Assembly (NCBI GenBank): GCA_001795245.1
Contig: MGOD01000051.1
Span: 43,577 to 59,224, forward strand
Length of the DNA stretch: 15,648 bases
Source of the DNA: Chloroflexi bacterium RBG_16_70_13
GTDB taxonomy: Bacteria > Chloroflexota > Limnocylindria > Limnocylindrales > CSP1-4
Reading direction: 5' to 3'
Below are positions 7,223 through 13,737 of the stretch, in pieces (the stretch's first letter is position 1; every line of letters begins with the position of its first letter). Under the pieces are notes generated by a model that ran no database searches, was not told where the DNA came from, and saw only the letters and a program-made list of their open reading frames with translations. The translations under genes and the position numbers were made by a program.

Positions 7223-8176
7223 TCAGACCCCGATCGGGTGCCAGACGGTCTTCATCTCCAGGTAGGCGGCGATCCACTCGGGCCGCTCGGCGGCCCGGTC
7301 GTCGAGCCAGTCGAAGCGGGCATCGCTGACGCCGGCGGGCCGGCGGACGATCCGCTTGACGTTGTCCGTCGCGAGGAGCTCGGTCTCGCGTCGGGCCGCG
7401 TCGTCGACGCCCCAGACGTCGATCGTGTCGACGTCGACGTGGCCGGCGAGGACCGGCACGAGCTCCTGCCTGAGGCCGGTGATGACGTTGACGACACCGC
7501 CCGGCACGTCGGACGTGGCGAGGACCTCGGTCAGCGTGATCGCCGGCAGGGGCCGCGCCTCCGAGGCCAGGACGACGACCGCGTTGCCGGCCACGACGGG
7601 CGGCGCCAGGCGCGAGACCAGCCCGAGGAGCGACGAGGTCTCGGGGGCCACGATCCCCACGACGCCGGTCGGCTCGGGGATCGTGAAGTTGAAGTAGTCG
7701 GCGGCGACGGGGTTGGACGAGCCCAGGACCTGGGCGATCTTGTCGGCCCAGCCCGCGTACCAGACCCAGCGGTCGATGGCACGGTCCACGACGGCTCGGG
7801 CGCGGTCCGCGCGGAGCCCCTCGGCCTGGGCGACCTCGGCGACGAACTGGTCGCGCCGACCCTCCATGAGCTCGGCCACGCGGTAGAGGACCTGGCCGCG
7901 GTTCATCGCGGTCCGGTCGGCCCAGCCGGGGAATGCCTTGCGGGCGGCCCGGACCGCGTCTCGGAGGTCCTTCCGGGAGCCGCGGCAGGCGTTCGCGACG
8001 GGCGCCCCGTCGGCCGCGGAGACGAGGTACGTGCGGCCGCTCTCGGTGCGCGGGAAGGCGCCACCGATGTAGAGCTTGTAGGTCTTCCGGACCTCGATGC
8101 GCGGCGCCGGCGCGACCGGCCTGGCCACGGCTCGAGCCCGTCCGGCGCGGGCGGGCGTGCGCCCGTTCGTCGCCAT
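7223..8176 (-). CDS. ALDH16-type non-catalytic aldehyde dehydrogenase-like protein
   Basis: A 317-residue protein with the N-terminal NAD-binding part of an aldehyde dehydrogenase: YKLYIGGAFPRTESGRTY, AVRAARKAFPGWAD, ELMEGRRDQF, WVWYAGWADKI, and PTGVVGIVAPE at the place of the usual IPWNFP. It stops before the ELGGK and cysteine motifs, so the catalytic glutamate and cysteine are absent. The reading frame is intact and ends cleanly, so it is not an obvious pseudogene. Its start ATG shares one base with the stop of the catalytic ALDH gene (TGATG at 8174-8178), with GAGGA 6 nt upstream. Family knowledge: ALDH16 proteins carry a catalytic domain followed by a shorter ALDH-like domain lacking the active site, which helps form the dimer. 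Here the second domain appears as a separate gene. Most likely role: structural partner of the upstream enzyme. Confidence 0.85.
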   Translation of the reverse strand: MATNGRTPARAGRARAVARPVAPAPRIEVRKTYKLYIGGAFPRTESGRTYLVSAADGAPVANACRGSRKDLRDAVRAARKAFPGWADRTAMNRGQVLYRVAELMEGRRDQFVAEVAQAEGLRADRARAVVDRAIDRWVWYAGWADKIAQVLGSSNPVAADYFNFTIPEPTGVVGIVAPETSSLLGLVSRLAPPVVAGNAVVVLASEARPLPAITLTEVLATSDVPGGVVNVITGLRQELVPVLAGHVDVDTIDVWGVDDAARRETELLATDNVKRIVRRPAGVSDARFDWLDDRAAERPEWIAAYLEMKTVWHPIGV

Positions 8177-9711
8177 CAGCGGTCCTCGAGGCGGACGTAG
8201 GCGTGGAGGCCGTGCATGCCGCCCTCGCGGCCGAAGCCCGATTCCTTGTAGCCGCCGAACGGCGACGTGGGGTCGAAGCGGTTGAACGTGTTGGCCCAGA
8301 CGACGCCGGCCTTGAGGCGCCGGACCATCGCCAGGATCCGGCTGCCCTTCTCGGTCCAGACCCCGGCCGACAGGCCGTATGGCGTGTTGTTGGCCTTCTC
8401 GATCGCCTCGTCCGGCGTCCGGAACGTCAGCACGGACAGCACCGGCCCGAAGATCTCCTCCTTTGCGATCCGGTGGCTCTGGGCGACGTTCGTGAAGAGC
8501 GTCGGGCGGAAGAACCAGCCGCGGTCCGGGAGGTCGCACGGCGGCTGGTAGATGTCGGCGCCCTCAGCCACGCCGGCCTCGACGAGCTCGGTGATCTTCT
8601 CGAGCTGCTGGCGCGAGTTGATCGCCCCGACGTCGGTGTTCTTGTCGAGGGGATCGCCGACCCGCATCGTCGCGAGGCGGTCCTTGAGCTTCTCGACGAG
8701 CGGCTCGACGATCGATTCCTGGGCCAGCAGGCGCGATCCGGCGCAGCAGACCTCGCCCTGGTTGAAGTAGATGCCGTTGACGATGCCCTCGACCGCCTGG
8801 TCGAGCGCGGCGTCCTCGAAGACGATATTGGCGGCCTTGCCGCCGAGCTCCAGGGTGATCGCCTTGTCGGTGCCGGCGGTGGCCTTGTGGATGAGCTTGC
8901 CGACCTCGGTGGAGCCGGTGAAGGCGACCTTCTGGACGCTTGGGCTCGAGACGAGGTGCATCCCGATCTGGGCCGGCCCCGGGACGATGTTCACGACCCC
9001 CGGCGGCAGGTCCGCCTGGCGGCAGACATCGGCGAAGAGGAGCGCTGAGAGCGGGGTCGTGGAGGCCGGCTTCAGGACGACGGTGTTGCCGGCCGCGAGG
9101 GCCGGCGCGATCTTCCAGCTGAGCATGAGCAGCGGGAAGTTCCAGGGGATGACCTGGGCGGCCACGCCGAGCGGCCGGGCGACGCGGCCCGGGAAGGCGT
9201 ACTCGAGCTTGTCGGCCCAGCCGGCGTAGTACCAGAAATGGGCCGCGGCGAGCGGCACGTCGACGTCGCGGCTCTCCTTGATCGGCTTGCCTGAGTCCAT
9301 CGTCTCGAGGACGGCGAACTCGCGGCTCCGCTCCTGGAGGAGGCGGGCGATCCGGAAGAGGTACTTGGCCCGCTCCCGGCCGGGCAGGCTGCCCCAGCGC
9401 CGCTTCTGGGCCCGGCCGGCGGCCCGGATGGCGCGATCGACGTCGGCGGGCGTGGCCCGGGCGACATCGGCCAGCTTGTCCTCGGTCGCCGGGTTGACGG
9501 TCGGGAAGACGGCGCCGTCGGAGGCCTGGACCTCGCGGCCGTCGATGAAGAGGCCGTAGCGCTCCTTGAGCCTGACGATCTCTCGCGACTCGGGGGCCGG
9601 GGCGTACTCCCACGGGATCGCCTGCCCGTCGCCGAGGCCCCAGCTGGCCGGGGCCCGATCGCCCGTCCAGGGGCGGAGCTTGGTCGACTCGCTCGTCACG
9701 TCGGGCATCAT
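8176..9711 (-). CDS. Aldehyde dehydrogenase, catalytic subunit (ALDH16-type)
   Basis: A 511-residue NAD(P)-dependent aldehyde dehydrogenase, oxidising an aldehyde to its acid. Active-site motifs are complete: IPWNFP with the oxyanion-hole asparagine (N191), VVLKPAS with cofactor lysine K214, FTGSTEVG (264-271), ELGGK with the general base E288, and GEVCCAG with the catalytic cysteine, C322 by alignment to ALDH2. EEIFGPVL follows, and the C-terminus has PFGGYKESGFGREGG. The N-terminus is ~45 residues longer than a typical ALDH and includes RYGLFIDGRE. The first codons are ATG ATG, and a GTG four codons on (9697-9699) is a further possible start; no Shine-Dalgarno is seen. It is divergent from the Nudix gene with only 7 bp between start codons and overlaps the non-catalytic partner by one base. 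The substrate could include acetaldehyde from DeoC; this is inferred. Confidence 0.93.
   Translation of the reverse strand: MMPDVTSESTKLRPWTGDRAPASWGLGDGQAIPWEYAPAPESREIVRLKERYGLFIDGREVQASDGAVFPTVNPATEDKLADVARATPADVDRAIRAAGRAQKRRWGSLPGRERAKYLFRIARLLQERSREFAVLETMDSGKPIKESRDVDVPLAAAHFWYYAGWADKLEYAFPGRVARPLGVAAQVIPWNFPLLMLSWKIAPALAAGNTVVLKPASTTPLSALLFADVCRQADLPPGVVNIVPGPAQIGMHLVSSPSVQKVAFTGSTEVGKLIHKATAGTDKAITLELGGKAANIVFEDAALDQAVEGIVNGIYFNQGEVCCAGSRLLAQESIVEPLVEKLKDRLATMRVGDPLDKNTDVGAINSRQQLEKITELVEAGVAEGADIYQPPCDLPDRGWFFRPTLFTNVAQSHRIAKEEIFGPVLSVLTFRTPDEAIEKANNTPYGLSAGVWTEKGSRILAMVRRLKAGVVWANTFNRFDPTSPFGGYKESGFGREGGMHGLHAYVRLEDR
8183..8187 (-). promoter_or_regulatory. Internal ribosome binding site for the ALDH partner gene
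   Basis: GAGGA within the last codons of the catalytic ALDH gene, 6 nt before the overlapping TGATG. It supports translation of the second ORF as a separate protein, coupled to the first. Confidence 0.5.
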
Positions 9712-9728
9712 ACCCGGGATGCCCGACG
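9699..9728. promoter_or_regulatory. Inverted repeat containing the divergent ALDH and Nudix start codons
   Basis: Perfect 11-bp arms CGTCGGGCATC (9699-9709) and GATGCCCGACG (9718-9728) are separated by 8 bp. Read outward on either strand, each arm gives an ATG followed by CCC GAC, so both proteins begin Met-Pro-Asp. The Nudix start is ATG 9719-9721 and the second ALDH ATG is 9706-9708. The symmetry could be a binding site for a dimeric regulator of both genes, or a hairpin at the 5' end of one transcript. No Shine-Dalgarno is present on either side. On the minus strand TATGAT (9707-9712) lies 7 nt before the GTG at 9699, a possible leaderless arrangement. Confidence 0.45.
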
Positions 9729-10243
9729 ATTCCGTGCTCCGCGAAGGGGGCCTCCCTCCCAGCTCGGGCGAGCTCCCGCGGCCGGACGCCGATCCCGACG
9801 GCCGCCGGGTCAGCCGCCTCGCCGCCTACGGGGTCATCGTCCGGGACGGGCGGATCCTTCTCTGCCACATCTCGCCGGGCAGCATCGGCGCGGGTCTCTG
9901 GATGCTTCCCGGCGGAGGACTCGACTTCGGCGAGCCGCCCGAGGCCGCGGCGGTCCGCGAGGTCGAGGAGGAGACCGGGCTCGTCGCCGAGATCACGGGG
10001 CCGGGCGCGATCCGCTCGGATTCTGGGATCTGGGAGCAACCGTCCGGCGACGTCCGCTACCACCAGCTTCGGTTCGTCTACCCGATGCGGGTCACCGGCG
10101 GCGCGGAGCGGGTCGAGGTCGACGGGTCGACCGATGTCTTCGAGTGGGTGCCGCTCGAGGCGGTTTGGGATCGCCCGCTGGGCGACCTCGTCGATCGCGT
10201 GCTCGAGGGCCTCGAGCCGTCCAGCGGAGGCGGCGGATCGTGA
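9719..10243 (+). CDS. Nudix hydrolase
   Basis: A 174-residue Nudix-fold protein. The Nudix box is intact: G66-x5-E72-x7-REVEEETGL (80-88), matching GX5EX7REUXEEXGU, with the metal-binding glutamates. It follows RLAAYGVIVRDGRILLC, the usual first beta strands, and WMLPGGG before the box. The family hydrolyses nucleoside diphosphates linked to another moiety; the specific substrate is not evident. The first ~30 residues are proline- and acid-rich and not part of the domain. The ATG at 9719 is chosen because the frame upstream lies over the divergent ALDH gene. The stop overlaps the GTG start of the YhhN-family gene (GTGA), indicating translational coupling. Confidence 0.92.
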   Translation: MPDDSVLREGGLPPSSGELPRPDADPDGRRVSRLAAYGVIVRDGRILLCHISPGSIGAGLWMLPGGGLDFGEPPEAAAVREVEEETGLVAEITGPGAIRSDSGIWEQPSGDVRYHQLRFVYPMRVTGGAERVEVDGSTDVFEWVPLEAVWDRPLGDLVDRVLEGLEPSSGGGGS

Positions 10244-10896
10244 CGGGCCCAGTCGTCGCCGCGCTCATCGCGGCCGGCTTCGTCGCGGCGGCCGACTGGA
10301 TCGCCGTCGCGCGCGAGGACCGGTTGTTCGAGGGGATCGCCAAGCCCGGCGTCATCTTCTGCCTCTTCGTCGCGGTGCTGCTCGCCGGCCCGGGTGTCTC
10401 GCCGGTCCGGTGGTTGCTCATCGTGGCGCTCGCGTCGTCGCTGGCCGGCGACTGGCTGCTCCTCCCGCCCGGCCAGTTCGTGGCCGGCCTCGTGGCGTTC
10501 CTCGTCGCCCATCTCGCGTACCTCGCGCTGTTCCTGCTCGGCAATCTGCAGGCCGGGCCCGCGGCAATCGGCGTCGCCGGTGCCGTCGTGCTCCTCGTCG
10601 TGGCCGGCCGGCCGATCCTCGGGGGTGCGCGGCGGGCCGGTCTCGGCGGGCCGGTCCTCGCCTACTTCGGCGCGATCCTCGCGATGGCCATCGCCGCCAC
10701 AGCGGGCGGCTCGGTGCTTGCGACCGCCGGTGCCTGGCTGTTCGTCGCCTCCGACACGCTCCTGGGCTGGGACCGTTTCGCCGCTCCGCCCGCCGTCTCG
10801 CCGGAGGCCGCCGCCCGGCGACGGATCGGCATCATCGTCCCGTACCACCTCGCCCAGGTCCTGCTGACCGTCGCCGTGGTCGCGTCTCCGGCATGA
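10240..10896 (+). CDS. YhhN/TMEM86-family membrane protein (lysoplasmalogenase-like)
   Basis: A 218-residue integral membrane protein with about eight helices. Conserved positions of the YhhN family are visible: IAKP (33-36), a GDW motif at 70-72, AHLAYLALF with H91, ASDTLLGWDRF, and YHLAQVLL near the C-terminus. Human TMEM86B and some bacterial members hydrolyse the vinyl-ether bond of lysoplasmalogens, releasing a fatty aldehyde. Whether this bacterial member does so is not known. The GTG start at 10240 overlaps the Nudix stop by 4 bases; GGAGG at 10226-10230 may help initiation. If the activity holds, the fatty aldehyde could feed the nearby ALDH, but this is speculative. Confidence 0.85.
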   Translation: MTGPVVAALIAAGFVAAADWIAVAREDRLFEGIAKPGVIFCLFVAVLLAGPGVSPVRWLLIVALASSLAGDWLLLPPGQFVAGLVAFLVAHLAYLALFLLGNLQAGPAAIGVAGAVVLLVVAGRPILGGARRAGLGGPVLAYFGAILAMAIAATAGGSVLATAGAWLFVASDTLLGWDRFAAPPAVSPEAAARRRIGIIVPYHLAQVLLTVAVVASPA

Positions 10897-10969
10897 TGAT
10901 CTTGGCGCGTCGCTCCCCTGCCGTGCCCCGACTCTGATACCCGCAGGACCCAGCTGGAGCCGACCGCCG

Positions 10970-12787
10970 ATGACCGACCTCGCCCCCCTCTGGCAGCGCC
11001 GCTTCCGTGCCCCGATCGTGGGGTTCCCGACGTGGTCCCGCCACGCCCCGAACCGGCTAGTGTACGCCTCGTCCGAGAGCGGGATCTACCAGCTCCACAG
11101 CTGGGACGTGGCCACCGGCGAGCGCCGCCAGATCACGAAGGAGCCTGTCGGGCTCGTCTCGGGGAACGTCAGCGACGACGGCGAGTGGGTCCTCTGGCAT
11201 CGTGACACGACCGGCGACGAATCCGGGACGTGGATGGTCGCCCCGTTCAGCGGTGGCGACGCCGAGCCACTCGCGGAGGGCCTGCCCCGGGGCTGGGACG
11301 AGGGCCTCGCGCCGGGCCGGACGCGCTCCATCGCCGCGGTCTCCGACAAGGAAGGCTTCGGGCTCTACGCCGTCCACGCGAACGGGAGCACACGACGGAT
11401 CGCCCACTCGAAGGAATCGATCATCCTCGGCGGCGGCAACGCGATGACCCGTGGTGGCCACGAGCTGGCCGGCCTCAGCGCCGACGAGACGCTCGTCGCG
11501 ATCGAGCACGGTGAGCACGGCGATCTCATCCATGCCGCGCTCCGGGTCCTCGACGCCCGGACCGGCGAGGTCGTCGGCGAGCTCCACGATCCCGACAGGG
11601 AGGTCCTCGCCTTTGCCTGGTCGCCGGTCCCCGGTGACGACCGCCTGGCGATCGGCCACGAGCGACGGGGCGAGCGGGCGCCTGCGATCTGGAGCCCACG
11701 AACCGGCGAGCTCCATGACCTGGCACTGCCCTGGGACCGCTTCACCGAGGTCACCGACTGGTGGCCGGACGGCTCGGCCGTCCTCCTCGTCGAGCTGCGC
11801 GACGGACGCGACCACCTCCACCGCTACGACCTCGCGACCGACACGGTCACCGAGCTCCAGACCCGGCCCGGCTCGATGACCGGCGCCCGGGTCCGGCCCG
11901 ACGGCGCGGTCTGGTACCGGCTCCAGGCCGGCGAGCACCCCGGCGTCCTCCTCGAGGTCGGCCGGGACGAGCCGGTCCTCACCGGCGGCGACGCCCCGCC
12001 CGGCCGACCCTTCATCCCGTGGTCATTCCGGAGCCCGCATGGCCAGACCGTGATGGGCTGGCGGATCGTGCCCGCGGGCGAGGCCCCCTGGCCCACCCTC
12101 TTCCTGATCCACGGTGGCCCAACGTCCATCGATCTCGACCGCTGGGCCCCGGACATCCAGGCCTACGTCGACGCCGGCTTCCAGGTCGTCCTCGTGAACT
12201 ACCGCGGCTCGATCGGCTTCGGCGCGGCCTGGCGCGACACGCTCATCGGGAACATCGGCTGGCCCGAGATCGAGGACATCCTCGCCGGCGTCGACGACCT
12301 CGTCGCGAAGCGGCTGGCGGACCCGGACCGCCTCGGGATCGCCGGCTGGTCGTGGGGCGGCTACCTGACCCTCCTGCTGCACGGCATGCACCCGGACCGC
12401 TTCCGGGTCGGCGTGGCTGGCGTCCCGGTCGGCGACTACGCCCTCGGCTATGAGGACCTCTCGCCGCTCCTCCAGGCCTACGACCGGGCGCTCCTCGGCG
12501 GGACGCCGGCCGAGGTCCCGCAGCTCATGGCCGAGCGCTCGCCGATCTCGTACGTCGACGACGTCAAGGCCCCGATCCTGTTCCTCGCCGGCGAGGCCGA
12601 TTCGCGCTGCCCGCTGCGGCAGGTGCTCGCCTACACGGACCGACTCGCGGCGCGCAACCACCCGCACGAGCTCTACCTCTTCCCGACCGGTCACGCGCCG
12701 TTCCAAATCGACGAGCGGATCAACCAGACCGGGGTCGTGGTGGACTTCCTGGCCCGCCACGTGCCGGGAATCCGCGTCCCCGGCTGA
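10970..12787 (+). CDS. S9-family serine peptidase (prolyl oligopeptidase / acylaminoacyl-peptidase type)
   Basis: A 605-residue peptidase of the alpha/beta-hydrolase S9 class. Residues ~1-345 form a beta-propeller with repeated blade-like segments (VSDDGEWVLWHRD, GLSADETLVAIEHG, WWPDGSAVLLVELRDG). The C-terminal ~250 residues are the hydrolase domain: HGGPTS (381-386) near the oxyanion hole, GWSWGGY with the nucleophile S461, GEADSRCP with D544, and TGHAPF with H575. No signal peptide is present, so it probably acts in the cytoplasm on short or acylated peptides. The ATG at 10970 is preceded by TGGAG 10 nt upstream. A 73-bp spacer separates it from the YhhN gene, so it may have its own promoter; TGATAC at 10935-10940 is a possible but weak -10 box. 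It is followed by the LiaF-like gene after 124 bp. Confidence 0.92.
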   Translation: MTDLAPLWQRRFRAPIVGFPTWSRHAPNRLVYASSESGIYQLHSWDVATGERRQITKEPVGLVSGNVSDDGEWVLWHRDTTGDESGTWMVAPFSGGDAEPLAEGLPRGWDEGLAPGRTRSIAAVSDKEGFGLYAVHANGSTRRIAHSKESIILGGGNAMTRGGHELAGLSADETLVAIEHGEHGDLIHAALRVLDARTGEVVGELHDPDREVLAFAWSPVPGDDRLAIGHERRGERAPAIWSPRTGELHDLALPWDRFTEVTDWWPDGSAVLLVELRDGRDHLHRYDLATDTVTELQTRPGSMTGARVRPDGAVWYRLQAGEHPGVLLEVGRDEPVLTGGDAPPGRPFIPWSFRSPHGQTVMGWRIVPAGEAPWPTLFLIHGGPTSIDLDRWAPDIQAYVDAGFQVVLVNYRGSIGFGAAWRDTLIGNIGWPEIEDILAGVDDLVAKRLADPDRLGIAGWSWGGYLTLLLHGMHPDRFRVGVAGVPVGDYALGYEDLSPLLQAYDRALLGGTPAEVPQLMAERSPISYVDDVKAPILFLAGEADSRCPLRQVLAYTDRLAARNHPHELYLFPTGHAPFQIDERINQTGVVVDFLARHVPGIRVPG

Positions 12788-12861
12788 CCGCGCGGGCGGC
12801 GAGGCGGCCTCCGTTGGTGGGCGGTCCTTGCCGGGATTCGCGGATGGGGCGACCATGCGCC

Positions 12862-12897
12862 TGACACACCTGCGCCCCAATGACACACAGTCGCCCC
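12862..12897 (+). repeat. 19-bp-period direct repeat before the LiaF-like gene
   Basis: TGACACACCTGCGCCCC (12862-12878) and TGACACACAGTCGCCCC (12881-12897) match at 14 of 17 positions with a 19-bp period. The first eight bases are identical, and so is the terminal CGCCCC. The copies lie directly upstream of the ribosome binding site of the next gene. Tandem sites spaced near two helical turns are typical of response regulators binding as dimers, which would fit an envelope-stress gene. No regulator is encoded in the window. Confidence 0.45.
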
Positions 12898-12899
12898 GG

Positions 12900-12905
12900 A
12901 AGGAG
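12900..12905 (+). promoter_or_regulatory. Ribosome binding site for the LiaF-like gene
   Basis: AAGGAG ends 6 nt before the ATG at 12912. It decides this start against an in-frame ATG at 12855, which lies upstream of the direct repeats and has no ribosome site. Confidence 0.7.
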
Positions 12906-12911
12906 CAACCC

Positions 12912-13445
12912 ATGCGCGTGATCGGCGGCCTCCTGCGAACCTTCATCATCCTGACTCTCCTGGCAGCCATGGCCTCGGCGATCGGGGCCGTCTATGCCAA
13001 GAAGCGGGCGATCTCGAAGGGCGAGCCGGACGACAACGAGCTCGACCTCGTCGCGATCTACGAGGGGCTCGATCTCTCGAGCCGTGCCCCCGCCCTGCGG
13101 CGGGCGTCGTACACCGCCTGGTACGGCGGCGGCACCCTCGACCTCCGGGGGGCGACGCTCGATCCCGCGGGCGCGACGCTGCGGGTGCGGGCCCTCTTCG
13201 GCGGATTCCGCCTGGTCGTGCCGGCCACCTGGCGCGTCGAGCTCGCGACCGTCGGCATCTTCGGCGGCATCGGCGACGCCCGCGACAAGGACGGCATCGA
13301 TGCCCTGGGTCCGGTCCTCCGGATCGAGGGCTTCGCCGTCTTCGGCGGCGTCGGCATCGTGTCCGAGGCTCCCGACCTCGACGACGAGGCCGCCGAGCTG
13401 AAGACCGAGACCCAGGCCTGGGAGGCCGCGCCGGTCATCGCCTGA
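12912..13445 (+). CDS. LiaF-like membrane-anchored protein
   Basis: A 177-residue protein with one N-terminal transmembrane segment (about residues 4-28) followed by a basic stop-transfer (KKR). The C-terminal domain resembles the LiaF / cell-wall-active-antibiotics-response fold: a repeated pattern of GG-hydrophobic strands and a VP(A/x)xW segment (FGGFRLVVPATWRVEL, then IFGGIGDAR, and AVFGGVGIV). LiaF-type proteins regulate envelope-stress two-component systems in Firmicutes; isolated domains like this are common and of unknown role. No LiaRS genes are present here. Its upstream region has a 19-bp direct repeat and a clear AAGGAG. A link to envelope sensing is inferred only from fold and topology. 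Confidence 0.72.
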   Translation: MRVIGGLLRTFIILTLLAAMASAIGAVYAKKRAISKGEPDDNELDLVAIYEGLDLSSRAPALRRASYTAWYGGGTLDLRGATLDPAGATLRVRALFGGFRLVVPATWRVELATVGIFGGIGDARDKDGIDALGPVLRIEGFAVFGGVGIVSEAPDLDDEAAELKTETQAWEAAPVIA

Positions 13446-13520
13446 ACGTCGTCTCTCGGCGAGGCAGGTCCGCGGACGAGATAGCGGCAGTCGGAGCCGC
13501 CGCGATCGGCTGGCCCGTGT

Positions 13521-13539
13521 TGAGTCGCATCGCGACTCA
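13521..13539. other. Perfect hairpin in convergent spacer (TGAGTCGC / GCGACTCA)
   Basis: Eight-bp perfect arms with a 3-nt ATC loop, 76 bp downstream of the LiaF-like stop. It could terminate the plus-strand transcript, but no U-rich tract follows (ACTTCACACCC). The right arm GCGACTCA recurs at 13629-13636. The surrounding 292-bp spacer between convergent genes has no credible coding region. Confidence 0.35.
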
Positions 13540-13694
13540 CTTCACACCCGAACAGGCTCGTCACGCAACCCGCGGCGCCCGGATTGGGCGGCGGGCCCAG
13601 CACGGCTGTGCTCGGAACGATCACGGATGCGACTCAGGTGACCCGGGAACCCGGGCGCGACTGCGCGGGGGTTCTCTCCTCTGCCAGCCCCGCG

Positions 13695-13731
13695 TGGCCG
13701 GCGTTGCCGGCCAGGTGACGGCCGGTTCGGC
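13695..13731 (-). terminator. Two adjacent GC hairpins after the Hint lipoprotein gene
   Basis: TGGCCGGC-GTT-GCCGGCCA (13695-13713) has 8-bp arms and a 3-nt loop. GGCCG-GTT-CGGCC (13719-13731) has 5-bp arms and the same loop on the plus strand. They lie 7 to 43 bases past the minus-strand stop, a place where a terminator is expected. Neither has a U-tract, so intrinsic termination is uncertain. Confidence 0.35.
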
Positions 13732-13737
13732 CCGTCG

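Noticed and set aside
4627..7329. 900-codon open frame on the plus strand opposite the ABC genes
   Set aside because: It is antisense to two genes with clear family motifs. Its product is Asp/Arg/Glu-rich low-complexity sequence, typical of a GC-rich shadow frame.
7223..8176. Short ALDH gene as a truncated pseudogene
   Set aside because: The frame is intact, it has its own ribosome site and start overlap, and its architecture matches the non-catalytic ALDH16 domain rather than decay.
8564..10063. 499-codon minus-strand open frame
   Set aside because: It overlaps the catalytic ALDH in another frame and the Nudix gene in antisense. The product is Arg/Gly/Pro-rich with no recognisable domain.
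12450..12911. Upstream extension of the LiaF-like frame, including the ATG at 12855
   Set aside because: It overlaps the S9 peptidase out of frame. The AAGGAG before 12912 and the membrane segment right after that ATG favour the shorter protein.
13637..13656. CCCGGG-AA-CCCGGG doublet as a repeat element
   Set aside because: Six-base GC palindromes are expected by chance at this composition, and only two copies occur.
13446..13737. Riboswitch (cobalamin, c-di-GMP or c-di-AMP type) in the convergent spacer
   Set aside because: The spacer lies between two gene ends rather than before a start, and I could not match a conserved core of any of these classes.
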